Shown: positions 11,920 through 22,883, numbered from the stretch's first letter. The stretch is DNA of 64,000 nt from Uloborus plumipes (GCA_038373865.1 JAXGGA010002306.1:61546-125545); one strand, 5' to 3'. Numbers and translations are program-made. Notes: a model not told the origin generated them from the letters alone.

Positions 11920-12749
11920 AGTTCAACACTGAGAAGCGAAAAGCTGCAACAAACTCCTTTGAAAAGGACTTTTTTAAGTTGATGAACAACTCGGTGTACG
12001 GCAAAACGATGGAGAACCTGAGGAATCGTGTGGACATCCAACTAGTCCAGACAGAGCGACGTGCACTGAAAGTTGCAGCGGCACCTAGTTTCCGCTCGTT
12101 TAAAATTTTCTCTGAGGAGCTTGCCGGTGTTGAGCGGGTGAAAACATCTATAATGCTCAACCGGCCTATTTACGTGGGGTTCGTCATCTTGGAGATAAGC
12201 AAAATTCTTATGTACGACTTCCACTATAACCACATTTTAAACCTGTATGGCATAAGAGCTGAACTTCTCTTCACAGACACAGACTCATTAATGTATGAGA
12301 TTGAGACAGAAGACGTCTATGAAGACATGAAACCCTATCTCCATCTATATGATACATCTGAGTATCCGAAGGATCATCCACTTCATAGTAATGTGAATAA
12401 GAAGAGGATTGGGTGCTTTAAAGATGAGGCGAATGGGAAGATTATTCAGGAGTTCGTAGGGTTAAGATCAAAGATGTATTCCATCAAGTTATCGAATATG
12501 GAGAAGAAAACTGCAAAGGGCGTCTCTCGACGGGTGGTTCAGAAAAAAATCACTCACAACGATTATAAAAAATGTCTCGAAGACGTTAGAGCAACCCGAG
12601 AGAGAATGATAAAAATTGGTAGTGATGCCCACCAACTGTACACTCTGCAGATGAATAAAACTGCATTATCTCCATTTGATGACAAGAGATACATCCTTCC
12701 TGATCTGGTCAATACATTAGCATATGGCCATCATAGCATCACCCGGTGA
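11916..12749 (+). pseudogene. Protein-primed DNA polymerase B, C-terminal fragment (right arm, parental)
   Basis: This is the C-terminal third of a family B DNA polymerase of the protein-primed group (the organellar/viral type found in Polinton/Maverick elements and adintoviruses). The conserved block before motif B (IEFNTEKRK, then KDFFKLMNNSVYGK) is continuous here and is encoded partly by the single-copy loop 11924-11987, so this arm is the parental one. Motif C appears as FTDTDSLMYE, the thumb as VGLRSKMYS, and the C-terminus as TLAYGHHSITR with a TGA stop at 12747-12749. There is no exonuclease domain, no motif A and no terminal-protein region. The frame is open further upstream to 11751, but that part is antisense to the left arm. 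It is a fragment, not a functional gene. Family assignment is firm; Polinton versus related virus is inferred. Confidence 0.85.
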
Positions 12750-14317
12750 ATCGTGGAAGTCGTACGGAAATTGTAAATATTCATCGTCAATTGTACATAT
12801 TTCATCTGTATATATGCAACATATTTTCATAAATATTAATGATATTTCAAAAAAAAATTGAAATTCCAAGAAAGTTGGAAAATAGAAGATTTCCTGAAAA
12901 TTTCAAGAATAATGTTTGAAAAACTGAAGATTTTGAAAAATTGAAGTTTTTGAAAAAAAAAATTGAGAACTGAAGAAATGAAATTTTTTGAAAACAGAAG
13001 AAAATTGAAAAAATAATATGAAGAATCTTGGAAAAAAAAAAAAAGGAGGAAATGAAGTAAAAGTAATTGAAATTAAAAATAAAATAAAATCATGAGAATG
13101 AAGCAATGGAAAGAAAATAGATAATAACCATTCCAAAGTCTGAGCTCTTTTTTTTTTCTTTTTTAACTGGCCATAACTTTGCTAAAAAAAATTTTTTTTG
13201 ATTTTATTTCTTTTGATTTTTTTTTTCCTACTTGACTGCAAAAATTTTATTTTTTTTGATTTTTTTGATTTATTCTTTTTATTTATTTATTTATTTATTT
13301 TTTAAGATACCTGAGTGTATGTTTATGTATAATCAGTTTTCCTTTTCAGATGGTGATGGCCTCTTTATAGTTAATGTGTGAAAATTTTAACTTGTTACAT
13401 TTTAATTGCTATTGATTTTTTTAATTGTTATTGATTTTTTAAATTGTTATTGATTTTTTAATTGTGTTGAATGAAAGTGAGTGAGAATGTGTGTGTGTGA
13501 ATGTGTGTGAATGAAATAGAATGAATGAATTTGCATGAATGTTAGTGATTGATGATTTCAATGGTTGAGCCGAGGAAGGTGACTGATACCTGGAAATCAA
13601 CAAAACCCTCGGTTATGACGCCCTGAATGAAATCTCCAGGTGTCAGGATATGATTAGATGAATGAGTGAAACATTTTTGAACTCATTATCTATGATCTGA
13701 CAAAAGTCCAAAATGTCTTTTTTCTATGTGCTGTGAATTGTATACCTATGTGCTGTGAATTGAATGTGAGTGTTTGATAACCTCATATATTATGATCACC
13801 TGCACTAAAAATGTATTAGAGTAGCACTTGATTTTCAGAAAGAAGAAAAAAGAAGTCGTCCAAGTGTGAGTTTATTTTTAAATTGAAAGGACTGTTGAAG
13901 TGAAGTCGCGATACACGACTTATAATTTTACACTTCAAGGGTCCTTTTTGTCATTTAACTTTTGTGAACGTGGTAAAGAAAAAAAAAGATTTGAACTTTT
14001 GGCTAATTAACTAAATTAACTGCATTAGCAGGCAACTGCATTAGCAAATTGCTTCAGCAGATTTTGGCAAAAGAAAAAAAAAAAAGTTGATGGGGGTGTT
14101 TTTTGTTTGACTACACCCGGGCTGGCTGGTGGGACCATCAACTTAAAAAAAAATATTTTTTCATCAAAAAAAAATTTCTAAGTTCGAAAATCGCGAAAAT
14201 AATTCAAAGTCCTAAAATTCGCGGGAAATATTCAGAAATTTGCGGGAAAAACCCTTGTAACCTTTCACGAAAATAATTCAAAGAAATCAAAACATTGGTT
14301 GTCATGACAACCAAAAC

Positions 14318-14410
14318 CCTCGCGGCGGCCCTGGGGGGAGGCGGCGGGAGGTGGCTGAGGAGGAGGCGGCGGGAGGTGGTGGGGAGGTGGTGTTCCACCA
14401 CCACCACCTC
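14318..14410 (+). repeat. GC-rich imperfect tandem repeat, G-quadruplex prone
   Basis: A roughly 90-bp block of near-pure G-rich sequence in AT-rich DNA. Two copies of gaggcggcgggaggtgg are followed by a short GGTGGT/ACCACC inverted end. Several GGG/GG runs on the plus strand could form a G-quadruplex. Open frames on both strands here are Gly/Arg/Pro low complexity and are not genes. Confidence 0.6.
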
Positions 14411-14419
14411 TTGGCGCAG

Positions 14420-14960
14420 AACTCTCCTTTATCTACTACTTTTGCATTCTAATATTTGTATTAATATTACCTGTAATACACTTAAAGTCAAATGTATAGT
14501 CGTGTGTTATGTTAGTCACGTTATGTTAGTCACAGGCAAGTTTTATTAAAATACTACTTTTTGTAATATTTAAAATATATGTCAAATTTACAATTATTAA
14601 TATGAAAATAACCTTTCACATAGATACTATCAGGGAAAAAATAATAATTTTATGATTTAGTTTCAGAGAATTGTGTTGATGAATTTAATACAAAATTTTG
14701 AGGGTTGCAAATCTGTTATGTTAGTCACGTTGCTCAAAATGTTCCCTAACTGTCAAAAATTATAAGTAAAATTATTATTTTTGTATTTTAACTTAAACAA
14801 CTCATCTATGCGGAGAAGAATAACACCTTGTTTTTGGTGTTGTGACAAAAATAAGGCTCGCACACAGAAAATAAAATTAAAAATTTATTCTAACTGTTAT
14901 GTTAGTCACAATGGAATTGCCCTTATTTAAAAAAAGATAAATTTTTAAAAGTCAGCTCTC
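14420..14960 (+). repeat. Segment repeating the phrase TTATGTTAGTCAC
   Basis: Four same-strand copies of TTATGTTAGTCAC occur: two back to back at about 14498-14532, one at 14717 and one at 14898. Similar flanks in direct order (agaactctccttta near 14420, cagctctccctta near 14955) may mark the ends. No coding and no clear inverted termini. Probably a non-autonomous element of unknown class. Confidence 0.4.
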
Positions 14961-16528
14961 CCTTAAGAAAAAAAAGAAAAAAAAAAAAAAAAAAGATTCA
15001 GTTCAAAGATTCCGTTCAGATATTCACTTCAAAGTTCTCTCTTTCATTTTTAGAAAATGCTCTTTTGTTTTTTAGAAATTGAACTCATATGAGAAATTTC
15101 AAACCTTACTCTCAATCTAATTTTGGCACCCTCAGGACCAGTTCTAGGGGCAAGGAAGCAGCTTGAGGGGCGCCAAATGGAGGAGGGCGCTATTACAGCA
15201 GATAAAAAAAAAACTAAAAAAAAAACTGTTGGGAAAAATGTTAAATGCAAAAACAGAAAGTTTTTTTTTCTCCTTCTAAGTTTTATCATTTCAGCTTTCA
15301 GAAAGAGGGACATAATAAATATATTATTCAATATGAAAAGGAAAACAATTACTCATTTGGTATTTAGTGAATTTATGTTTTTTTTTAAACAATTGGAAGC
15401 ATTTCTTTTCTTTTTCTTAATTTCAAAATAAAATTACTGAAAAACTTGAGATAAACTGAATAGAGATAGAATTCTCCTTTTATACACAATTCCCGATTTT
15501 TCAATTCTGAATTTAAAAACCTGCTTTTGTTTTGAAAGTATTTAAGGTTACTCAGCTTGTATTTATTATTGTTTTTATTAATATTATCATTATTGTCTAA
15601 GTTATCATTTGATGATATAGTAAAAACTTTTGCAGCCAAAAAAGCTCGCAAAATAAAGTTCTAATTTTTTCGTTTTTTAATGTAAGTGATGTAAAAAGCT
15701 GAAACTAAATAGAAATGCATCCATTTTATTAGCCTTTTATTGAATAATTAAATACTATTTTCTAAAATTGTAATCTATTCATTTTGATTCTGTCCACATA
15801 TACTTCGATATCATTTTATAAACATTAACCATCTGAGCAAAAAATGTATGAGAAAATGGAGCACTAAAACCAATGTGCATCGGTGGTCGGTCTGGCCCGA
15901 TATTCAGGGGTATGAAGAGGGAAAACTTGTCCCTTTGGCTTTGAGAAAGTATTCTATTTATTTAGTTGTGCTTTTTGTTCATTTTCAATGTATAATATTC
16001 GTTGAGTATACTTATATGACGGTCAAGACGTTGGCGTTATTTCTTTTCGACAAATATTTTATTTTATTTTAATGAGGAGGGCGGGGGGGGGGGGGGGGCG
16101 CCGAAGCGAAGTCCTGCTCCTGTTCGAAAATGGCCTAGTTACGTCCCTGACGTAACTATAATGATTAAGAGAAAACAAAAGTTGTAGCATACCTAATTAC
16201 AAACTGTTCCATTTAAAACGATGCGTAATAGATAATTGACCCTCTCCGAACTCTAGTTCATGCGGAAAAAATACCTTCCGTGAGCAATAAAGTCGAATGA
16301 TTAAAGAGGAGAGTGAAGAAAAATCCTTATTTTTTAAAGAAAATAAATAAATTTTCATACATTTTAGGGAAAATTCGGCGTATAAGTGAAATATTTAGCT
16401 TTAGAGCGACACATAAACGAACGATACTATCATTATTTTGCTATGGAATGTGCTGGGACCATTCAAAATCGTCGTATAAGTGAAAAAGGCGCAGAAATGA
16501 GAGTTCACTGTATATGCGCGGTTCTTCT
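14961..16528. other. Gene-free DNA
   Basis: Low-complexity A/T stretches, a poly-G run near 16082-16098 and hAT-like end fragments (for example ttacgtccctg at 16140) without matching partners. No gene recognised; the open frames are AT-rich and lack domains. Confidence 0.5.
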
Positions 16529-16950
16529 CAGTGCTGGATTATCCTCTGAAGTTAGGGTAAGCTCGTCTCCTGTAGGGGCCCTCCACTTTTCGTTTAAAGG
16601 AAATTTTCGGAAAACGCTGCACGTTGAAACAAAACTCATTAATGCTACAAAGAGTATTCCAAAAGTGGCCCCAGCAAAATTCAGATTAAAGTTTCGCCTA
16701 TATGCTTGCACTATAATTCTCAGCAAATAAGGGTGGTTTGTCATTGAATAGGATTTATCACTTCGCAAAACTATCATAAAAATCCATAGTAACACAGTTG
16801 CGCCAAACTATATTGTACAAATTATCTTTAAAATCGAATTAAAATGCGGAAACTGGGTTTTTTAAGCAATTTTCCTGTTATTTTTGAGCCCTTTGCAATT
16901 TGTGAGGGGAAGCTCAAGCGTCCCGAGCCGTTTTGGGTGATCAGGCCCTG
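16529..16950. mobile_element. hAT-type MITE (same family as 6728-7260)
   Basis: The left end is CAGTGCTGGATTATCC and the right end is the complement of CAGGGCCTGATCACCC. They are flanked by gttcttct (16521-16528) and gttcctct (16951-16958), an 8-bp duplication with one mismatch. The right subterminal sequence (aggggaagctcaagcg) matches the other copy in inverse. The overlapping open frames have no transposase features. Confidence 0.75.
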
Positions 16951-17362
16951 GTTCCTCTCCTAACACGGAAGCAAAAATGGATCATTGACGCCCTTGACAA
17001 AATTAAAGATGTCATAAAATTCCAGTTTTAGACCTTCAGTTATGGAAAATTTCCAAGTGAGAGCACCTGATCCCCTCTTTCCTATCATCAAAATTAACTA
17101 AAAATCGCATTTTTACTACTTTAATTTCGGGAAATTTCAGGAGAGAAGGACTTAATTACTAAATGAATCCGTATGTGATGTAATTAAGGAATAAATAAGT
17201 AAACGAAATGAAGTGTTTGACTTTGCCCGGTATGTATTAGACAAATTGTATGAAACATTTAATATCAAAACGTGCCCAAGTGGATTAAAGTACTGCACTG
17301 GATACCAGTAGATCTTAACTAATATTTAAAATGCTTATTGGCAGAAACTTAATCATGTTATA

Positions 17363-17502
17363 CAGTGTGGAACCTCGTTAATTCAAACACGTTTAAAATG
17401 ATTTACTGCTGACGAACTACAATTCCGATTCCCGTCTTATGCTTTGCAGTAATGAACTGATTTTAAAGGTGCCCTGCTATTCGTTTTAACGAGATTTGAC
17501 TG
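17363..17502. mobile_element. pogo/Tigger-type MITE (140 bp)
   Basis: CAGTGTGGAACCTCGTTAAT at the left and an inverted ttaacgagatttgactg at the right, with TA on both sides (17361-17362, 17503-17504). CAGT ends, a TA duplication and the AACCTCGTTAA subterminal block are typical of pogo-like MITEs. Confidence 0.7.
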
Positions 17503-18297
17503 TAATAACAAAATAATTTTTTGGGAAAATCACAAATATTGTAATATGGGTAGCAAGCTTTGAAAATGTAAACCTTGATCTTTTGAACTCTTTTTTGTTA
17601 GACTGGAAACTGGAATCAGCAATATGTTTAAGAACAAAGCTAAAATACTGTTAAATAGGTGTTGCTCTAAACTGTCAAATATTTCACCACTTCACTTTGC
17701 TCCGCTACTTAAATTAGGCTCACATTCCACTACGTATTTCAAATAGCTGTTAATATTTCATAATTTTTGAATACGGTTTGTGTTTTAAATACATAATTTG
17801 GTAAAGTTTTTTTTGTAATTCACTTGGAAATAAATTTACTACAAAACCAACTTTTTCTTATGATTCGTCTTTTTTTCTTACTGTTATTTAGGAAGGAAAA
17901 TATTGCAATGCAATTAGTCTTTCATTGTTGCGATGGAAAATAACAAGTTATGAAATTATTCCTATTAATTTGGATTAACGTTATTTTTGAAATGTATACA
18001 TCAGTTACTTTTTCTTTCGTTTTACATTGTTCGACAAAAAAGTACTGAATAAATTCATCGTTATTCAGTTTGCTAACATTCAAAAATATCATTTATAAAT
18101 TAATAAAGGGCCATTAAATCCCTCTTTTGGATATCGTATAGATATTTTAATTTGGACCATCGATGTCGCACCTCTGCTACTGATACCTTTGTGGTCTCGC
18201 TCTGAAGTTTTTGGGATGTATTCATTTAAATACCTTTAAAATCCCGAATTTGTCTTCAAATTTTCAAAGAACACCATTTTAAAATTTTATTAAGTAT

Positions 18298-18472
18298 TAG
18301 TTTCACATGTGGGTTTGTTTGTATGTATAAAATATAAAATTCACGTTCTCTGAATAAAAGATAAAATTCACGTTCTTTATAAATGTAAAAGTAATATATT
18401 TAATACTATCACTAATACTACAGGCTAAACTATATTATATAAACTATATTACTTATATTACATGTTGATGTA
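18298..18472 (+). repeat. Dispersed repeat, left part (second copy at 26210-26500)
   Basis: Shares attagtttcac, gtgggtttgt, gataaaattcacgttcttt and ggctaaactatatta with 26210-26500. The Helitron at 18473 interrupts it; the AT-rich DNA beyond 21825 resembles what follows the second copy, so the Helitron probably inserted into this repeat. Confidence 0.55.
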
Positions 18473-18554
18473 TCTATATATATAAAGATGACGGGCTTTG
18501 TACGTTTGTAACCGCTGGCTAGAAGCCCCGACAGCACCTACAGACCTGAAACTT

Positions 18555-20488
18555 CCCTGATAGCACAGTGACCAAAATGTGACGCTTTTGTGACCCGTGA
18601 CGCTCGTCACAAGCGCAGTCGCAACCACGTCACTGCGACTTACGAATGTCCGACCGCGGTGACGTCACAGTGCGACTTTACAGTGACGGCGCATGACGAC
18701 CCAATTGCAACCGAGGTCACCTAGTGACGGTTTGGCGACCTCACATCGCAGTCACAGCGACCGATGTGACCAGTCAGTGACCTGTGTGTGAAGTTGCGGC
18801 GGCGTCACAATGCGACTTCACAGTGACGGCGCCCGACGACCTGTCATAAAATATTTTTTTTTAATTTTGAAAAAATAAAAGAGTCTTTTACTGACATCAG
18901 AAATCACTGATATAAGAACCTGGATTGAATCAACATATTTTCCGCCAACCGTTACGCTGCGAAACTCACTGTCCCACGCCTGGAATCGAACCCGGGTCGT
19001 CTGGATGCAAGCCAAGAATTCTAACCACTATACTAGACGAGAGTTACAAGAGGAATCTCAAAAAGTAAAGACGAGCTGCTGAAGGTCACATTGTGGTCAC
19101 AAAGTGAGTCACATCCACGTCGATGTGACAGTTTTGAGTCACAATGCGACTTTACCACGACGTCAGAGAAAAGTCCCACTTGCGTCTTCAGGCGTTGCTA
19201 ATGCAATGCTTTTGTGACCCTCGCATGCGTCACAAGTGAAGTCGCAACCAAGTTACTTACGAATGTCAGCAACGGCGACTTCACAATGCGACTTTACAGT
19301 GACAACGCCTGACGACCCAATTGCAACCTAGGTCTCCCAGTGACGGTTTAGCGACCTCACATCACAGTCACAGCGACCGATGCGACCAGTCAGTGACGTA
19401 CGCGTGAAGTCGCGGCAGCGTCACAGTGCGACTTCACAGTGACGGCACCTGAGGACTTCTCCGCCTTGTGACTTCTCCGCGAGCTGACACTCGTAAGTTG
19501 CTGCCACATCTTTGCGACTTCGCTTGTGAGGTATCACAAAAGCGTCTTATTTTGGTCACTGTGCAATTCGTAGTCACATCCCCGTTTGTTGCGACTTTTT
19601 TAAATCGCAATAATGCTTTGAAGAATTTCATTTAAAAGTCACAAATAAGGCGCAAAACCAGCACTAAGTGACATCGACTGCCTTCGTGCTACCAGGCGTC
19701 GTCACTGCAACATCGCACTTTTGATGTCGCCGCGAATTTTCATTCGTAAGTTGCAGCCACCTCTTTGGGACTTTACTTGTGACGTACCCGAGTCACAAAA
19801 GCGTCTTATTTTTGTCACTGTGCTATTCATAATCATACCCCGTTTTCGCATCTGCTGTAAATCACTACAGGGCTTTACAGCGACGTCATTTAAAGGTGTC
19901 ACAAGTAAGTAAAGAAATTTGATAGTGACAATGATGAGAAGCCGCATAACCGATACAAACTATCAAAACGTCGCATCAAATACACAATTACACGACAACG
20001 GTTTCCTTGATTGTGTCATGTTGTCACGGAATAGTCACAAATTGTCCAAAATTGCATTGATGTTGTAAGGGCCGTCACTGCAATTTTGACGTCATCACGG
20101 ATTGACATTCGCAAGTGGTTGTCACTTGGTCGCTTTTGTTACTGCTGTCTGTTAGAAAGTGATTGAGGCTCTTAAAAAATTTTTTTGACTGATTTTGTAA
20201 CGTAAAATTATTAATTCGGTATTATTAATTCGGTCTTCAATCGGTAAAAAAATATTTTAATGAAAATTCACATTAAGGTCACAATGTGACGTCTCCACAA
20301 CGTTACATTGTGACCGGTCACAATTCAGCTGTCACAGCGACGTTGTAGTGAAGTCACACGCAAATGTCGCAAACGAGTCACAATGTGACTTTTGTGCGTC
20401 GTCACAATTGAGTCACGGTGCGACTGTGACGCTTGTGACTCGCAGTGACGTCACTGTGACTTATCCGTGACACATTGTGCTATTAGGG
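18555..20488. mobile_element. 1.9-kb DNA element packed with GTGAC/GTCAC
   Basis: The ends are inverted: CCCTGATAGCACAGTG on the left and the complement of CCCTAATAGCACAATG on the right. Comparison with the uninterrupted Helitron (acctgaaacttggctc) shows a 2-bp duplication, tt. The interior consists largely of GTGAC and GTCAC in both orientations, several dozen copies, with words such as cagtgacgg and tcacagcgaccgatg repeated. A tRNA-like sequence lies at 18972-19043. No transposase is encoded; the open frames are by-products of the repeats. Superfamily not assigned. Confidence 0.8.
18972..19043 (-). repeat. tRNA-like sequence (SINE head or tRNA pseudogene)
   Basis: On the minus strand, box A (tagtatagtgg) and box B (GGGTTCGATTCC) are intact and the loop would carry TGC, but the anticodon, T and acceptor stems contain mismatches. 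An A-rich tail-like stretch follows at about 18846-18870 (minus strand), which favours a SINE inserted in the GTGAC element. Confidence 0.5.
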
Positions 20489-21799
20489 TTGGCTCAAAAA
20501 TTCGAACGTATCCCAGTAAAATGCACCTCGAAGGCCAAATTTTAAATTTCGAATTAGTTATTTTTAAATTAATTAATTAGTCTCATTTTTGGTGTATCCG
20601 CCATAATTGAGGGGGAAAACCTTCCCCCACCCCAAAACATTATATATCGCTGGAAAGTGTTTTTTTTTCTGAAAAAGAAAAGTTTTAGCACGTTTCTGTC
20701 CGTTAATTAGAACAGGAGATATTAATTAATCAAATTTAGCCAATTTTCAAGGCTTAACTATGTACGCAATACTGAAACACTAGGTCCATTTTCCTGATCA
20801 GCTGTTTTTTTGTCCCCGAAGTTACTTTGTAGTTTAAATTTTTGGTATAGGTTTAAGATTTGAAAATATATTCAATTTGAATGATTAATATCGACTATTT
20901 CTTTCTTAATTTTCTGTCCTTTTGATTTATTTGGCGAATTGATTTAAACTTTAGCATGACTTTAAGTGAAATTTTAAAGATGAAGCGCATTTGAACTAAA
21001 GGATATAATAATTTTACTTCAGAGGGGGAGTTGAAGTAAATTTAAATTTATTCAGTTGACTTCCTCAAATTCGGTGTTACCGAAAATATCAGAATGGAAC
21101 TATTATTTTTAAAAATTTAGTGATGGCTATTCAGTTACTCTTCGTATTTGGCGTGGTAAAGTTTGGCAACAATAGGGATATTTACCAAACCTCCCAGCCA
21201 GTGAAACACTACTTTCTCCAAATCAAAGAAAACGCTCTGAGGAGGAACAGTAGTTGTTTGCAGTCAAAAGCGTATTTTATTGCATGTTTAAAACATGTAT
21301 TTAATGCCGCCATCACAAAATTTTTAACATTAATAGTTACATTCTGACATTTTCGGTAACACCGCTATTCAGTTACTCTTCGTATTTGGCGTCGTAAAGT
21401 TCGGCAACAATCGGGAAATTTACCAAACCTCCCAGCCACTGAAATCTTGCTTTTTTGAGGGTCGCTGTTAGATTGTAATCACTTCAAAGAGATGGTGCGA
21501 AAGACATTATATTTCTTTCCTTTTAATGTTCATATTAAAATCATGGAAGAATGGTTGTGGCTGAGCTACCTGATACAATCGGTGCCCTATGTGTTTGTTG
21601 AGAGTTTTCGAAAATCTTGGCACTACAGTTGTGTAAAAGTTCCATTGAAACGTAAAAATTTCGCTAAAAATAAATAAGTTCGTCACACGCACACACACAC
21701 ACGAAAAGAAGAAAAGTCTTAAGAGTGAGTTAAACTTTATTTAGTTAACTTCCTTTACATTTATTGCACGGGCATCGCTGTGCGGGTACTGCTAGTTAC

Positions 21800-21822
21800 C
21801 GCACGGCGGTGCGGGTACTGAG
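21800..21822 (+). repeat. Second, tandem Helitron-type 3' terminus
   Basis: Directly after the Helitron end at 21795 the sequence gcacggcggtgcgggtact repeats the terminal stem-loop and GGGTACT but ends in GAG instead of GCTAG. It looks like an older or alternative terminator next to the functional one. Confidence 0.5.
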
Positions 21823-22039
21823 TTATAAGAGCATCTAAAAGCATATTTTTGAGTTTTTTAAAACTAATTTAAAGATTATTCTTTCTTTTTTTTTTTAACG
21901 TTTTTAACGCATTCTGCCAAAATGTCGAAATACTGTTTTCGCTAGATTTATGTGAAACAATTATTAAGTACAATTTCATTCAAATATTGTGCATCTTTTC
22001 GATGGTCTGTATATTATAAATTAGCTATTGATAGGCATA

Positions 22040-22212
22040 CAGTGAAGCACCGTTTATACGTTTTTGGAGGGACTGTATGAAGAAAATGTACAAATTGAAA
22101 AACGTATAAAGGATGTACCTTAATATGTGTTGGACTCTGCCGGGCCAGATAAAAAAAAAAGTATTACTGATGAAAACGTATTAAAGATAAACGTATAAAC
22201 GCTGCTTCTCTG
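22040..22212. mobile_element. pogo-type MITE (173 bp)
   Basis: CAGTGAAGCACCGTTTATAC at the left pairs with gtataaacgctgcttctctg at the right. TA precedes it; the right flank is tg. Short AT-rich interior, no coding. Confidence 0.6.
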
Positions 22213-22883
22213 TGTTTTAAAATATGAAATGTGCTATTGGAATTTAGCTCTCAAATGTTATTGTCGTTGGTCGTAACAATTTTGCTTGTAGTAGCTTGTT
22301 TTGCATACTTTGTTCACACATTTTTTGTTTTTGGAAAGAGCGTTAAATAATTTTTATCCCGTATTCCTATCATTTAACTGAAGTGCAAATTCTATTTACA
22401 ACTGAAAAATGAAAAAAAAAAAAAAAAGGCCAAGTATAATTAAAAAAATATTTTCTAGTTACAAAACATCTCGATCCAAACTTCCTTTTTTGTAACTAAA
22501 TACGTCAAATGTTTTTGGATATAAGCTGCTTTTTTGGGTTCATAACTGTTGCTCTTATTTTGCATCCTTGTTTAGAGAAATAGTTTGATATTTTTTTTTC
22601 TTTCTTTTCTTTTATTTCTTTCATCCCTCTTTTTTTCTTTTGCTCCCAGAAAAATGTTTTAAAAGAAAAAAATGGAAGCAAAATATTTTTTAAGTGAAAA
22701 TACATTTAAAATATTTTCCTGCAAATTTCGAAACTTCAATACGCAAAATAGATTAAGTAAAATCGAAATAAGTGTCAAAGTCTCATCAATTTGCAAACTA
22801 GTTTTCACATTGCAATAAAAAGATATCTAGATGGCAACTCATTAAGATGCTTCGTGCAAAAACTTTCACATTAATGTCCAAAT

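Larger units (their letters stand above)
10008..13933. mobile_element. 3.9-kb palindrome built from a Polinton-like polymerase end
   Basis: The left arm (10008-11923) and right arm (11988-13933) are near-perfect reverse complements around a 64-bp single-copy loop (11924-11987). The outer ends both read GTGTAAAATTATAAGTCG. Just inside, AAGTCG and CGACTT can form a small hairpin (10021-10039). Each arm holds the C-terminal part of a PolB gene reading outward, followed by about 1.2 kb of AT-rich non-coding DNA. The arms differ in small ways: a Ser/Arg change in the polymerase, a 2-bp indel near 10529/13375, and three copies of an attgttattgatttttta unit at 13399-13465 against one near 10480. I see no target duplication (ctgtac left, ttcaag right). 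A retained assembly or library chimera is possible, but the arm differences argue against it. Confidence 0.85.
18473..21795 (+). mobile_element. Non-autonomous Helitron, interrupted by a GTGAC-dense element
   Basis: The 5' end is TCTATATATATAAAGATGAC. The 3' end has a GCACGG-type stem-loop (near 21766) followed by GGTACTGCTAG at 21785-21795. It sits between A and T, as Helitrons do. It matches the copy at 28550-30074 over its whole length apart from the insert at 18555-20488. Short open frames (for example 21492-21677) are shared by both copies but resemble no known protein. There is no Rep/helicase gene, so mobility would depend on an autonomous partner. Confidence 0.85.

Noticed and set aside
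11678..12233. Extra frames antisense to the polymerase arms as overlapping genes
   Set aside because: They are mirror readings of the palindrome arms and appear twice for that reason. Only the frame with polymerase motifs is meaningful.
10008..13933. The palindrome as a pure sequencing or assembly artefact
   Set aside because: Arms differ by substitutions, a 2-bp indel and repeat-unit number, and the loop is consistent with a biological fold-back seed. Still, raw reads should be checked.
10008..13933. 6-bp Polinton target duplication
   Set aside because: The flanking hexamers (ctgtac, ttcaag) do not match, so simple integrase-mediated insertion cannot be shown.
14204..14549. Gly/Arg- and Pro-rich frames on both strands
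   Set aside because: They are products of the GC-rich tandem repeat.
18972..19043. Functional tRNA with TGC anticodon
   Set aside because: Stems carry several mismatches and the acceptor arm does not pair; it lies within a transposon and is followed by a SINE-like tail.
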